From: Candidatus Acetocimmeria pyornia
GTDB lineage: Bacteria; Bacillota; Sulfobacillia; UBA3575
Direction: 5' to 3'
Length of the DNA stretch: 35,106 bases
NCBI GenBank assembly: GCA_004367365.1
Contig: SESX01000006.1
Location: forward strand, 1-35,106
The notes beneath the pieces were generated by a model. It was not told the DNA's origin and ran no database searches. It was given only the letters and a program-made list of their open reading frames with translations. Positions 16,954 to 26,236 of this stretch are shown one piece after another (within the stretch, counting starts at the first letter, position 1; every line of letters begins with the position of its first letter). The translations under genes and the position numbers were made by a program.

Positions 16954-18258
16954 TTATGACAAAACTCGACCTCCTATCGCAACTCTGGATCGTTTAGCAT
17001 AATCAAAATAAATAGATAAGACAACAAAGAACCCCCAAAAATATTTATTTCCAAAGTCACTCAAGAAAAAAAGCATAATCATGAGATTGATAAAAGACAT
17101 CCCTAAGTAGAAGTAGAAATCGCTGTAACTTGACCTTTGATAATAGTGATATATATTTCTTCCTATTCGCACAAACAATCCCAGAAAGAAGATGAAACCT
17201 ATAAAGCCGGTCTCAGCCAATATTGATACAAAAGTATTATGGGCGTATTTGTAACCCCACGGTCCATACTCGCCGATCGCATAAGGGTAATTACCTAATC
17301 CTACTCCGGTTACAGCGTGGTCAGCAAACATTTTAAGTCCTATGAAAAAAATATCTATACGTTCAGCGATGGAAGCTTCAGTAGCCCCCCCTCCTATAGC
17401 TACAATGTGAATAGGTAGTTGCGTATATCGCATCATGAGGGCAGAAACTCGAGGCGAATCAATAATATGGTAACCACTCATAAGAACCAACAAACTTATA
17501 ATAAGAACTACCGACGCTGCACCAAAGACAGCCCGGGGTCTTAAAAATTGTCTTGTTTCCCTGAAAAGAAAAACCAAGGTGGACAAACCAGCAATCACTC
17601 CTCCCATCCTCGAACCTGTTAGAAACATAGCAATCAAAATGATAAATAAAGCAATGAGAGCAAGTGATGCTTTGATCAGTTTCCCACGATGATTATAATA
17701 CCGCCATAACAGGAATACAAACGGCAAAAAGATGCCCAATTTGCCAGCAGCAAAGTTCGCCTCTCCTAATATTCCGAACTGTCTTATTTCAGCTAGCCAT
17801 GCTCTATCAATGTACAAAGATGAGAAATTAGTAATCGCTAGATGGTCCGTAATGATTGAAAGTCCAGCAATAACTCCGCTCCAGAGCATTGTAGTGGAAA
17901 GATAAATCCAATATTCCTCTTTCCAAACATTCTTTAAGAAAAGAGACATAACAAAAGCTAAAGCAATGAATTGAGCCAGTCGAAAGGCTTCGAATAAGGA
18001 ATTATTGACATTAACTGAAAAAGGGCTAGAAGCAAGAATTATAAATAAAAAACCTATCAGTAGTAAAAAAGTAGGGTTATTCAAACTGAACTTTGGATTT
18101 CTATTTATTAAAAAAATAACGAGCATACACAAGATCACAATCTGCGCAGTCCTGTAAATTGAGACAGAAACGTCAGGATGCACCGATAAAAAATCGAACA
18201 TCATGAAGAACACTGACGCTGGGAAAAGCAATATAATCCATCTATGCCGACGTTTCAT
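16954..18258 (-). CDS. O-antigen ligase/polymerase family membrane protein (Wzy/WaaL)
   Basis: This is a polytopic membrane protein of about 434 residues with roughly ten to twelve hydrophobic segments. It has a large loop holding SPRVSALMMRYTQ and a region GVGLGNYPYAIGEYG followed by YAHNTFVSILAETGFIGF. That His-containing block is the Wzy_C (PF04932) signature shared by polymerases and ligases. In a cell without LPS it would most likely polymerise flipped repeat units outside the membrane. The ATG at 18258 has GGATGG seven bases before it. A longer reading from 18300 has no room for a ribosome site. It is AT-rich and preceded by a gap of about 480 bases. Confidence 0.85.
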   Translation of the reverse strand: MKRRHRWIILLFPASVFFMMFDFLSVHPDVSVSIYRTAQIVILCMLVIFLINRNPKFSLNNPTFLLLIGFLFIILASSPFSVNVNNSLFEAFRLAQFIALAFVMSLFLKNVWKEEYWIYLSTTMLWSGVIAGLSIITDHLAITNFSSLYIDRAWLAEIRQFGILGEANFAAGKLGIFLPFVFLLWRYYNHRGKLIKASLALIALFIILIAMFLTGSRMGGVIAGLSTLVFLFRETRQFLRPRAVFGAASVVLIISLLVLMSGYHIIDSPRVSALMMRYTQLPIHIVAIGGGATEASIAERIDIFFIGLKMFADHAVTGVGLGNYPYAIGEYGPWGYKYAHNTFVSILAETGFIGFIFFLGLFVRIGRNIYHYYQRSSYSDFYFYLGMSFINLMIMLFFLSDFGNKYFWGFFVVLSIYFDYAKRSRVAIGGRVLS

Positions 18259-18737
18259 TTCGCACCATCCGGTCCAATTCAAATTTATCTGCAAAAGCAT
18301 CCTTCGGACAAATTGTTGCGGGAACCTTTGTCTAATTTCGTTAATTCAAGGAATTCCAAAAGATCTTGCCCGAACCTTGCCTGCACCATTATCCGCGGGC
18401 GACCATGGCCGACAAGGACCAGCCATAATGTTGTCCTTGACCGCTTTGTTCATTCCCAGTATTGCTCTATCTTGAATCCGTAATGCTTTTAGCACAAAGT
18501 GCTACCAGCTAACACAAGCTAGCCGTCGTTGTCAGCAATGCTAACTAATATCTGGTAAACAGCTCCTGGCTTGATCTACATCCGAATCATCAGGCTGTAC
18601 CTTCTGCCAATGCAGATGTTTAAAATGAAAAAAGAATACCACGAGCGAGCCTTGTGAAACACAGATTGCAAGGGACTATAGGTTCAGCAATCGGTCAGGT
18701 TAGTGCCACAAGGTGATTATCATATCTTTCCTAACCC
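18259..18737. other. Gene-free gap with small hairpins
   Basis: No gene could be supported here on either strand. CAAGGAC (18413-18419) pairs with GTCCTTG (18433-18439), and TAGCAC (18490-18495) pairs with GTGCTA (18499-18504) around AAA. Neither is followed by a T-run. A minus-strand stretch near 18650-18520 reads QKVQPDDSDVDQARSCLPD before a stop and might be the tail of a lost gene. The gap interrupts the otherwise tight operon, so a promoter for the ligase may lie here, but none is convincing. Confidence 0.4.
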
Positions 18738-19640
18738 TTACTTTACTCCACTTTTTATTTTATGTTGCTCTCTTTCTAAATTCTCTTTTTCCCACGCAGA
18801 AGGATGCCCGGCCAAACGACCCTCAATGATGGCCAAACGCCTGACTAGTTTTTCACCAAGCACTCGTTTTAAGTACGGACGTATAACAGCTTTCAAATAT
18901 GTCCTAATCCAAAGTACAGTAATAGGCCTTATTCCATTATTTCGCCGAGCCCGTGCATCTTCCAGCAAACCCTGTACTTTATTTGCCGGGTCAGAACTTA
19001 CACCGCCTACTTGCATTCCGACTACGGTTAAATTGTTTATAAAGTAAGCTTCTCTTGTTTTTAGCTCTCTCAGTAAAAACTCATAGTCCCCAGAAATACG
19101 AAAATTTTCATCGAATTTGCCATGTACTTCAAAAAGACTTTTATGGTGCATTAGCCCCGGATGAGGGATAATCATCCTCTGTAAAAACTGCTGCCGAATA
19201 TTTTCCCACCGTTCACCGGTAAGACAAACCACTTCGCCTAGTTCTGTCACTCTCGCTATTTGCCCGTATACCACCCTTATCCCGACAGATGCGGCCCTGA
19301 CTAAATGCTCTCTCATCCGCTCCAGCACATCCGGCTTCCAAAAGTAATCGTCTGACCCCAGAAAGCAGATCCAATCTCCTTTAGCATGCTCCAACGCCTT
19401 ATTCCAGGCGTGGTAGATGCCCCGGTCCGGCTCGGACTCCCAGTAAGTGATTTTATCGCTGTTGGCCCGCAAGATATCTACCGTGCCGTCCGTGGAGCCG
19501 CCATCCATGATGATCAGCTCCTTGTGGGGATGGGTCTGGCCGGCCACACTATCGATGCAGCGCTGCAAAGTTTGGGCACCGTTGAACACGGCCACGATGA
19601 CCGAGATTAGCGGTTCCTGATTCACTGTGTCTTGGTTCAC
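18738..19640 (-). CDS. Glycosyltransferase family 2 (WcaE-like)
   Basis: This is a 300-residue GT-A enzyme with ISVIVAVFNGAQTLQRCIDSV, IIMDGGSTDGTVDIL, SEPDRGIYHAWNKAL, WICFLGSDDYFW (DD metal site), IPHPGLMHHKSLF and ISGDYEFLLREL. The 'EpDrGiYdAmNkg' and 'HpgtF' blocks place it with colanic-acid WcaE-type transferases. The start is a GTG at 19640, and its ribosome site is merged into a run of ten G residues. It lies between the ligase gap and fcl, so the GDP-fucose made next door is a plausible but unproven donor. Confidence 0.88.
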   Translation of the reverse strand: MNQDTVNQEPLISVIVAVFNGAQTLQRCIDSVAGQTHPHKELIIMDGGSTDGTVDILRANSDKITYWESEPDRGIYHAWNKALEHAKGDWICFLGSDDYFWKPDVLERMREHLVRAASVGIRVVYGQIARVTELGEVVCLTGERWENIRQQFLQRMIIPHPGLMHHKSLFEVHGKFDENFRISGDYEFLLRELKTREAYFINNLTVVGMQVGGVSSDPANKVQGLLEDARARRNNGIRPITVLWIRTYLKAVIRPYLKRVLGEKLVRRLAIIEGRLAGHPSAWEKENLEREQHKIKSGVK

Positions 19641-19646
19641 TTCTTA

Positions 19647-19656
19647 CCCCCCCCCC
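19647..19656 (-). repeat. Homopolymer of ten G in the ribosome-binding region of the GT2 gene
   Basis: On the minus strand ten consecutive G residues lie 7 to 16 bases before the GTG start at 19640. This is the only Shine-Dalgarno-like sequence for that gene. Tracts of this length are prone to slippage, so spacing and translation could vary between cells. Confidence 0.6.
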
Positions 19657-19870
19657 TAAAAGTTGCGCCTTACACCTTAAACTTTACCTGGGTCTTTACC
19701 AGGCACAATTTGCCAACTCCGGGGCGCCTCTCGGGTTTCTTCCCCTTCTCCGCCCACCCGCCAAATCCTTTCCGGATCCTCCAGCACCTTAGCGCCCCGG
19801 TCCCGCTTGTCCGTACCGGGTCCCCCGTCACCGGTCTCTCTGGGAGTCGGGGATCTACCCCCGCCAAGCC

Positions 19871-20824
19871 TCACGCTCCCCCGGCCAAGTGCCGCCGGTA
19901 CCAGGCGTAAGTATCCCGGAGGCCCTCTTCAAGGTCGATTTCGGGCCGCCAGCCCAGGCTCCGGATGCGGGTCACGTCGAGCAGCTTCCGGGGCGTGCCG
20001 TCCGGTTTGCTCCGGTCATAGACTATCTCCCCCCGGTAGCCGACCACTTCTTTGATCATGGCGGCCAGCTCGGCTATCGGGAGATCCTCGCCCGTGCCGA
20101 CGTTGATCGGCTCGTTCTCGTCGTAGTGGGCCATCAGGAACAGGCAGGCCGCGGCCAGGTCATCGACGTGCAAAAATTCCCGGCGCGGGGTGCCGGTGCC
20201 CCAGACAGTGACGTAAGGCGCCCCTTCCTCCTTGGCCGTGTCGAATTTCCGGATCAGAGCCGGGATCACGTGGGCGGTCTCCAGGTCGAAGTTGTCGTTT
20301 GGGCCGTACAGGTTGGTCGGCATAAGGCTGATGAACCGGGTGCCGTACTGCCGGTTGTAGGCCTGGCACAGCTTGATCCCGGCGATCTTGGCCACCGCGT
20401 AGGGTTCGTTGGTCGGCTCCAGGGGGCCGGTCAGCAGGTACTCCTCCTTCATGGGTTGGGGAGCATGCTTCGGGTAGATACACGAGCTGCCCAGGAATAA
20501 AAGCTTCCTGACGGCTTGGCGGTAGGCGGCATGGATCACGTTGGCCTGGATCATTAAATTATCGTAGATGAACTGGGCCGGGTAGGTGCTGTTGGCCAGA
20601 ATGCCGCCGACCTTCGCCGCGGCCAAAAACACGTAGTCGGGCCGCTCCTTCTCAAAGAAACTCGCCACCGCCGCGCTGTCCCGCAGGTCCAGCTCGGCCG
20701 AGGTCCTCAAGATAAGATTCCGGTAGCCCCGGGCCTTGAGGGCCCGGACAATAGCACTGCCCACCAAGCCCCGGTGGCCGGCCACATACACCCGGGCGTC
20801 CAGTTCCTGGGCGAAACCACTCAT
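19871..20824 (-). CDS. fcl: GDP-L-fucose synthase
   Basis: This enzyme of about 317 residues converts GDP-4-keto-6-deoxy-mannose to GDP-L-fucose by 3,5-epimerisation and 4-reduction. Visible features are the nucleotide-binding [32 protein letters not shown], the [19 protein letters not shown] block, the catalytic [10 protein letters not shown] (YxxxK) and [12 protein letters not shown]. Its length is normal and no defect is seen. The ATG at 20824 has GAGGGAG eight bases before it; a GTG at 20833 is less likely. It follows gmd by 22 bases, the usual gene order of the fucose branch. It is GC-richer than the blocks on either side. Confidence 0.95.
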   Translation of the reverse strand: MSGFAQELDARVYVAGHRGLVGSAIVRALKARGYRNLILRTSAELDLRDSAAVASFFEKERPDYVFLAAAKVGGILANSTYPAQFIYDNLMIQANVIHAAYRQAVRKLLFLGSSCIYPKHAPQPMKEEYLLTGPLEPTNEPYAVAKIAGIKLCQAYNRQYGTRFISLMPTNLYGPNDNFDLETAHVIPALIRKFDTAKEEGAPYVTVWGTGTPRREFLHVDDLAAACLFLMAHYDENEPINVGTGEDLPIAELAAMIKEVVGYRGEIVYDRSKPDGTPRKLLDVTRIRSLGWRPEIDLEEGLRDTYAWYRRHLAGGA

Positions 20825-20846
20825 TGACCACACTCCCTCTCAACAC

Positions 20847-21938
20847 CTAATCTTCGTGGCGACCGAAAGCCGGGTAACCGTTTCTCCTGCACACCAGGTC
20901 TCTTTCGGCCAGCCGGAGGTCTTCCCGGACCATTTCGGCCACCAGTTCCCGAAAGGTGGTCCTCGGCCGCCAGCCCAGCTTGGCGCGGGCCTTGCTGGCG
21001 TCGCCCACCAGGGACTCCACTTCGGTCGGCCGGAAATAGCGGGGATCGACCGAAACGAGCACTTTACCGTCTGCAATTCCCACCTCGTCAAGTCCCCGCC
21101 CGCGCCACCTAATCTCAATACCCACTTCCCGGAAGGCCAGTTCGCAGAACTCCCGGACCGAGTGCTGCTCCCCGGTCGCGATCACGTAGTCCCCCGGTTC
21201 GTCCTGCTGCAGCATCAGCCACTGGGCCTCGACGAAGTCCCGGGCGTGGCCCCAGTCTCGCCTGGCGTCCAAGTTGCCAAGGTAGAGCCGCTCCTGCAGC
21301 CCGAGCTTGATCCGAGCCACCGCCCTGGTGATCTTCCGGGTCACAAAGGTCTCCCCCCGAATGGGGGACTCGTGGTTGAACAAGATGCCGTTGCAAGCGT
21401 AGATCCCGTATGCTTCCCGGTAGTTGACCGTGATCCAGTAGGCGTAGAGCTTGGCCGCCGCGTACGGCGATCGGGGGTAAAAGGGCGTGGTTTCCTTCTG
21501 CGGCGTCTCCTGGACCTTACCGAAAAGCTCGCTGGTGGAAGCCTGGTAAAAGCGGGTTTTCTTTTCCAACCCCAGGATCCGGATCGCCTCCAGGAGGCGC
21601 AGCGTCCCCAGGGCGTCCGCATTGGCGGTGTACTCCGGGGTCTCGAAAGAAACCTGTACGTGGCTTTGGGCCGCCAGGTTGTAGATCTCATCCGGCTGCA
21701 CTTCCTGGATGATTCGGATCAGGTTGGTGGAATCCGTCAGGTCGCCGTAGTGCAGGATGAAGTTGCGGTCGGGAACATCCGGGCCCTGATAAAGATGATC
21801 GATCCGGTCGGTGTTGAACAGCGAGGCGCGGCGTTTTACGCCGTGCACCTGGTAGCCCTTGGCCAGCAAGAATTCGGCCAGGTAGGCCCCGTCCTGCCCG
21901 GTAATGCCGGTGATGAGCGCGATGCGCTGGGATGTCAT
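20847..21938 (-). CDS. gmd: GDP-mannose 4,6-dehydratase
   Basis: This is a 363-residue SDR-family enzyme with [16 protein letters not shown] (10-25), [41 protein letters not shown], the [11 protein letters not shown] active-site loop and catalytic [10 protein letters not shown] (Y159, K163). It makes GDP-4-keto-6-deoxy-D-mannose from GDP-mannose and passes it to Fcl encoded just downstream. The family signature is complete and no truncation is seen. The AT-rich HAD gene lies upstream across a 140-base gap. The GDP-mannose source (manC, manB) is not in the window, apart from the dead manB fragment at 10.1 kb. Confidence 0.95.
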   Translation of the reverse strand: MTSQRIALITGITGQDGAYLAEFLLAKGYQVHGVKRRASLFNTDRIDHLYQGPDVPDRNFILHYGDLTDSTNLIRIIQEVQPDEIYNLAAQSHVQVSFETPEYTANADALGTLRLLEAIRILGLEKKTRFYQASTSELFGKVQETPQKETTPFYPRSPYAAAKLYAYWITVNYREAYGIYACNGILFNHESPIRGETFVTRKITRAVARIKLGLQERLYLGNLDARRDWGHARDFVEAQWLMLQQDEPGDYVIATGEQHSVREFCELAFREVGIEIRWRGRGLDEVGIADGKVLVSVDPRYFRPTEVESLVGDASKARAKLGWRPRTTFRELVAEMVREDLRLAERDLVCRRNGYPAFGRHED

Positions 21939-22079
21939 ATGTTAGCCCCTTCCAGCGGTCAGCATCTGGGAGCAATTTTGACTTGAGACGAATTACCTTT
22001 AATTGCTAGTACTAGAAAGAAAAATACCTTTAAGCTTTGTCCCTTGTCAAGAGCCGGCCCCCTTATTCTCATACCTGAC

Positions 22080-22724
22080 TTACTTGCTCATCTTAAACGC
22101 ATCAAGAGTAACAACTGAAGAAACAGGCGTTCCTTCCGGAAAAGGTGACTCCACTCCCTTTGGCACAATTCCAAGAAAGTACACATTAGTTTTCAAAGCA
22201 GCCGCATAGTCGGTTGTAGAATCGCCGATAAATAAGCAGTTTTTTGGCAAGTAGCCTTTTCTTTGCAAAATATCGTTAATAATCTCGTCCTTTTTCCTCG
22301 GCGAACCATGTATTTCGTTAAAATAGGATTCCAAGCGCTTGGCCTTTACTATATATTGAATTTCATCATTCGGCGTCCCCGTTACTATATAAGCAGGCAG
22401 GTTTTGGGATTTAATTACTTTTAGTGTTTCTAAAGCCCCTTCTTTGAATGGAGCATCAATCATTTTTTTTAGTACCAACTTAGAAAATTGTCGCGATAAC
22501 TCTTTTATTTGTCTTTCATCTATAGAGCGGTTCAACAGTGTCTGGTACCAGTAGCGAAATTTCTCATATCTGGATACTCCCCCGTTAGCTAAGTGATAGG
22601 CCACAACTTTGGCTTCTATTTCAGGTCCGTACTTCCTGAACATTTCAGCAAAAGCTTCAGTTTTAATATTTACAGAATCTACTATTACTCCATCAAAATC
22701 GAAAAAAATAGCTTCCCACTTCAT
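22080..22724 (-). CDS. HAD-superfamily phosphatase
   Basis: This is a 214-residue HAD subfamily I protein. Motif I is FFDFDGVIVDS (nucleophile Asp near 9-11) with a helical cap (about 20-85). Motif II is IVTGTP, and the Lys-containing region is HGSPRKKDEII. Motif III/IV is CLFIGDSTTDYAAAL. It resembles sugar-phosphate phosphatases such as those acting on ulosonic or heptose phosphates. In this run it is a candidate for removing the phosphate from an aldol product before CMP activation; that role is inferred from context. Its ATG overlaps the stop region of the cyclase gene by one base. Confidence 0.85.
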   Translation of the reverse strand: MKWEAIFFDFDGVIVDSVNIKTEAFAEMFRKYGPEIEAKVVAYHLANGGVSRYEKFRYWYQTLLNRSIDERQIKELSRQFSKLVLKKMIDAPFKEGALETLKVIKSQNLPAYIVTGTPNDEIQYIVKAKRLESYFNEIHGSPRKKDEIINDILQRKGYLPKNCLFIGDSTTDYAAALKTNVYFLGIVPKGVESPFPEGTPVSSVVTLDAFKMSK

Positions 22725-23392
22725 CAGTCTACCTCCGCCAATACTGTACAGGGAGAACCATCTGCCTCGGCCACGCTCAGCGGACTAACCACCACCTGCC
22801 TAAATACCGTCGTCTCATCAACCGCTGCCAGATTCATGTCCTCTAGTGGTAGAATGGGACGAGAATGATCTAAGAACGCCCTGTGCGCTTTCCTGCCCAA
22901 ACTACGGTCGAGCCATGACGATAGCGAAATCGAGTCAAAACCCATTACTCTTAAAACAGGGCAATGTTCACGAAGAGCGCCAGCCAGTTCGGGTGAAAAG
23001 GCAGGGTTGGACTCCCAATACATACGTTCTTGCCGCAGCGATCCAAAGCCAGTCTTCACAAGCAACAATTCAGTATCTTTTGGGATAGAAGATGCCTTCA
23101 AATCTTCCGTTCCGATTATCCGTCCAGGTTCTACCCCTGGGATATAAATTAAATAAACATTTCGAAAATACCAAAACGAGGCAGGATAGTCTCTCAGTCT
23201 TTTCCCATTACTGACAAAATGACGAGGAAAGTCTATGTGTGTACCTATATGGTTTGGAAAACTTAAGTATGCTGTATTGCAAGCATCCCCTTTTTCCATA
23301 CAACGCTCAGCTTTATACGAAAAAGTTTTCCCATTTCCATAAACAGGCGTTTTGTCATCTAACATATAAGACAAATAAATCCACCGACTCAT
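22724..23392 (-). CDS. Cyclase-family metal-dependent hydrolase (kynurenine formamidase-like fold)
   Basis: This is a 222-residue protein with the family signature FPNHIGTHIDFPRHF (HxGTHxDxPxHF, about 45-59), LLVKTGFG and a region around MGFDSISLSS. The His/Asp ligands for the metal are present. Family members hydrolyse N-formyl amides or cyclic amides and lactones. Its presence inside a polysaccharide locus is unusual. It may open a lactone or remove an acyl group from the unusual sugar acid proposed for this block, but there is no direct sign of its substrate. It overlaps the epimerase gene by four bases. Confidence 0.82.
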   Translation of the reverse strand: MSRWIYLSYMLDDKTPVYGNGKTFSYKAERCMEKGDACNTAYLSFPNHIGTHIDFPRHFVSNGKRLRDYPASFWYFRNVYLIYIPGVEPGRIIGTEDLKASSIPKDTELLLVKTGFGSLRQERMYWESNPAFSPELAGALREHCPVLRVMGFDSISLSSWLDRSLGRKAHRAFLDHSRPILPLEDMNLAAVDETTVFRQVVVSPLSVAEADGSPCTVLAEVD

Positions 23393-24303
23393 GATGACCT
23401 CTCTATGAACATTCCAAATTTATCGTCCTTTTTGTTATAAACTTTTTCATAAATTTCAGCCATACAAGCCAGCAAACCCTGACCCATGTCAATATGCGGG
23501 TTATTTACCAATTTTTGCCCCAGCTTGGGGCTAAAATTGTAAGGAGTAATTTTATAATGAGCCTTACGATCCGTTGGCACAATTTCAATTTCAATTCGAT
23601 TGCCAAGCATCTCACGAATCATTTCAAGCAGTTCTCTATACCTGATAGCCTGATTGCCGGTTAAAATGATGTTTTGGTTTTCAAACTCAGGAGCTAGAAT
23701 TTTTACACTGCTTTGGGCAGCATCTCGTACATGAATATACTCTCTTAGTTCATCACCAGTACCTTTGTAGGTAATTTTCCCTTCCGTTATTGCCTGCTTA
23801 ATTAACCGGTAAATGCTATTGCGGTCATCAGACCTCTCGCCGTAAAGGGACCCATATCTTAAAATAGTATACTTCAAGCCATACAATTCCCAATAGTTCT
23901 CGATGAATGCCTCGCATGCTTGTTTACTGGTCCGGTAAAAATAACCTGAGTCGCTGTACACATAAACAGAACTGGCAAACACAAATCGCTCAATCTTAGA
24001 TTTGCGACACGCCTCCAACAACTGCACCGTGCCTAATATGTTGTATTTCACGGTATCCACTGGCCTATAAACGCACTCATCGATGTCGGCAATTCCGGCC
24101 AAATGATATACCACCTGCTGCTGAGAAACCACCTCAGTAACAAGTCTATCATCCAGGATATCCCCTACCACCATAGTTTGGTCCGGCCTTAAATAAGGGG
24201 ATTTCCTGATATCAAAAATGGTAACCTCATGCCCGGCATCGCTCAAGGCATCGGCTACATGGCTCCCTAAAAAACCTGAACCGCCAAATATTACTATCTT
24301 CAC
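23389..24303 (-). CDS. NAD-dependent epimerase/dehydratase (SDR)
   Basis: This is a 304-residue extended SDR. The cofactor site is IFGGSGFLGSHVADAL (GGxGFLG, 8-13). VYHLAGIADIDECV follows, and FASSVYVYS with YFYRTSKQACE supplies the Ser and YxxxK catalytic residues. LRYGSLYGERSDDRNSI closes the substrate site. It acts on a nucleotide sugar as epimerase, dehydratase or reductase; the sequence does not decide between these. It overlaps both neighbours (hydroxyacid dehydrogenase upstream, cyclase downstream) by four bases, so the whole stretch is one translationally coupled operon. Confidence 0.87.
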   Translation of the reverse strand: MKIVIFGGSGFLGSHVADALSDAGHEVTIFDIRKSPYLRPDQTMVVGDILDDRLVTEVVSQQQVVYHLAGIADIDECVYRPVDTVKYNILGTVQLLEACRKSKIERFVFASSVYVYSDSGYFYRTSKQACEAFIENYWELYGLKYTILRYGSLYGERSDDRNSIYRLIKQAITEGKITYKGTGDELREYIHVRDAAQSSVKILAPEFENQNIILTGNQAIRYRELLEMIREMLGNRIEIEIVPTDRKAHYKITPYNFSPKLGQKLVNNPHIDMGQGLLACMAEIYEKVYNKKDDKFGMFIERSS

Positions 24304-25208
24304 TGAACCACCCCCTGACGTTGCAACTCTCTAACAAGATTCTCTACTGCTTGCTGTTCCATCAGTGTTCTTGCTTCCTTGGCATAAGATCCTATATGAG
24401 CCGTCAACAATACATTAGGCAATTCTTTTAATGGCCCGGTATAAGGTTCTTTTTCAAAGCAATCTATTGCTGCACCGCCCAGATGCCCGGACTTAACCGC
24501 TTCATACAAAGCTTGTTCGTCCACCAGCCCGCCACGCGCAGCATTTATTAATATAGCTCCAGGCTTCATCAAAGCAAGCTGCGTTGTACTAATTAGATGA
24601 TGATTATCTGCCGAGTAAGGAATATGCAATGAAACAATATCGGACTGTGCCAGCAGTGTATCTAGGGAAACAAGTTTGCAATATTGGTGTGTTTGTAAAT
24701 ACGGATCACAACCTAGTACCCGGCACCCAAACGCCGATACCAACTTAGCTACATAAGAGCCGATTCGGCCGCAACCCACGATGCCAACAGTTTTTCCATG
24801 AAGCAACCTTCCCATAGGTCGCTCCCACTTTCCCCGCCGGATTCCCGCATCGATGATATGCAGATGCCGCATAAGATTCAAGATCATACCTAGTGTTAGT
24901 TCAGCCACCGGAATCGTCGGCGCATCAGGAGTATTGGTAACAACAATTCCCAATGCTCTGGCTGCCTCCAGGTCAACCGAATCCAACCCAATACCACAGC
25001 GAGAAATCACTTTAAGATTTTTTGCCTTTTTCAACACCGCCCTTGTCAATGGCTCTACCCCGGCAATCATTCCCACCGGTTGGTGTTCTTCAATAAGGGT
25101 GGCTACCTCAGCTTCTGTAAGCTTGCGCTTAAAGGGATTTTTGATTACCTTCAAGCCGGCTGGAAAATTATCAGCAGTAAAATTAGATGTTGTGCAAAGT
25201 ATTATCAT
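24300..25208 (-). CDS. D-2-hydroxyacid dehydrogenase (phosphoglycerate dehydrogenase-like)
   Basis: This is a 302-residue enzyme without the ACT regulatory domain of SerA. It has ISRCGIGLDSVDLEAA, TPDAPTIPVAELTLG, the NAD site VGIVGCGRIGSYVAKL, the catalytic Arg in INAARGGLVDE, Glu in DCFEKEP and His in TAHIGSYA. The R-E-H triad is complete. It would interconvert a D-2-hydroxyacid and a 2-keto acid with NAD(H). In the neighbourhood of a pyruvate aldolase and a CMP-sugar synthetase, the substrate may be a 2-keto sugar acid, which is inference. It overlaps the adjacent genes by four bases on both sides. Confidence 0.85.
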   Translation of the reverse strand: MIILCTTSNFTADNFPAGLKVIKNPFKRKLTEAEVATLIEEHQPVGMIAGVEPLTRAVLKKAKNLKVISRCGIGLDSVDLEAARALGIVVTNTPDAPTIPVAELTLGMILNLMRHLHIIDAGIRRGKWERPMGRLLHGKTVGIVGCGRIGSYVAKLVSAFGCRVLGCDPYLQTHQYCKLVSLDTLLAQSDIVSLHIPYSADNHHLISTTQLALMKPGAILINAARGGLVDEQALYEAVKSGHLGGAAIDCFEKEPYTGPLKELPNVLLTAHIGSYAKEARTLMEQQAVENLVRELQRQGVVQ

Positions 25209-26236
25209 TTTCGCATTCCTCTCAGCTTTCCATAAATTGCGGTCTTTAATCGATTAACAAGCCTTTTATTTGGATTTTTTGATTGGTAGTAACTCAACTT
25301 TTCTTCCAAGTCTTTCAGGTAGCGCATAATTTCAACATAACTTTCGCACACATCCAGCGCAGATTGCTGCTCGACATCCTCAAAAACAAATACTGCTTCT
25401 ATTTTTTCGTTACCATGCATCATCTTTAAACCAAATCGCGCCAGGGTACTTTTCAATGTGCTTTGAGAAAAATTGAAAACATGGGCATGCGTAAGGTACT
25501 TCAAAAAATCACAATCATAAACATATCTATATTTGAGATCGAGCACACCCGGAACCTCTACATACACCAATGCATCATTTTTTGATATTTTCCTGATGAA
25601 CCCAATATTGCTTTCTATATCAGTAAAATGTTCAAGAACATGCGACAATATTATTACGTCAAATTTTTCCCTCGCGTTCTGGGCATATTGTGCCAGCGGC
25701 AAACAACTTAACGAAATCCCTCGCCTTTTTCCGCTTTCAACATACTTTTCATTATACTCAAGACCAAACAGAACCGTTTTTACCCCTTGAGCCTCAGCTT
25801 CTCTAGAAAACTCAATCAAATTGCTTCCTGTACCAGCTCCAAGCTCAAAAACAGAAATTTTTTCTTTGGTTATGTATGGGTATAACAACCTAAATATTTT
25901 TCTTCCTTGCCCTCTTTCAAAGAGACTGTCCACCGGTTTCACGCTTCCAAATGTTAGCGGATGGTAATATTCGGAATAGTATTTAACCAATGAATCTTCA
26001 TGTATATACGGAGAAGTAAAAATCAAGCCGCACTCCCTGCAAATATATGAATTAAAAGGCAGACCAAAACGGTCAATTTTCGCTAAAATTTCGGTACTGC
26101 TGGAACCACACAGACAGCTATCCCTTTCTGCTAATTTTATGCTTTTACCAAGCTCTTTCAAAAGTAAATCTCTATATTCCTTTTGGATTGTATTTAAACT
26201 CCAAGGTGTTTGACCACTATTTAAATACCTCTGCAT
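25205..26236 (-). CDS. SAM-dependent methyltransferase with N-terminal zinc-ribbon-like region
   Basis: The N-terminal part has paired cysteines (SCLCGSSS ... YICRECGLIF, about 40-75) of the kind found in sugar C-methyltransferases and relatives. SVFELGAGTGSNLIEF is SAM motif I, FGLEYNEKYVESG the second motif, and FDVIILSHVLEHFTD the post-motif block. The C-terminal 60 residues are helical and charged. The product is probably a methylated sugar or sugar acid of this block. The ATG at 26236 is chosen because AAGGTGAT precedes it at proper spacing; an in-frame GTG at 26245 lies on that site. It overlaps the end of the flippase gene. Confidence 0.82.
   Translation of the reverse strand: MQRYLNSGQTPWSLNTIQKEYRDLLLKELGKSIKLAERDSCLCGSSSTEILAKIDRFGLPFNSYICRECGLIFTSPYIHEDSLVKYYSEYYHPLTFGSVKPVDSLFERGQGRKIFRLLYPYITKEKISVFELGAGTGSNLIEFSREAEAQGVKTVLFGLEYNEKYVESGKRRGISLSCLPLAQYAQNAREKFDVIILSHVLEHFTDIESNIGFIRKISKNDALVYVEVPGVLDLKYRYVYDCDFLKYLTHAHVFNFSQSTLKSTLARFGLKMMHGNEKIEAVFVFEDVEQQSALDVCESYVEIMRYLKDLEEKLSYYQSKNPNKRLVNRLKTAIYGKLRGMRK

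Noticed and set aside
18413-18439. CAAGGAC/GTCCTTG hairpin as a terminator between the GT2 gene and the ligase.
   Set aside because: There is no T-run after the stem on either strand, and the neighbouring genes are likely to be co-transcribed.
20736-21986. A 416-codon open frame on the plus strand across fcl and gmd.
   Set aside because: It is exactly antisense to two well-recognised enzymes in GC-rich DNA, its product is rich in His/Pro/Arg/Gln without any domain, and it has no ribosome site.
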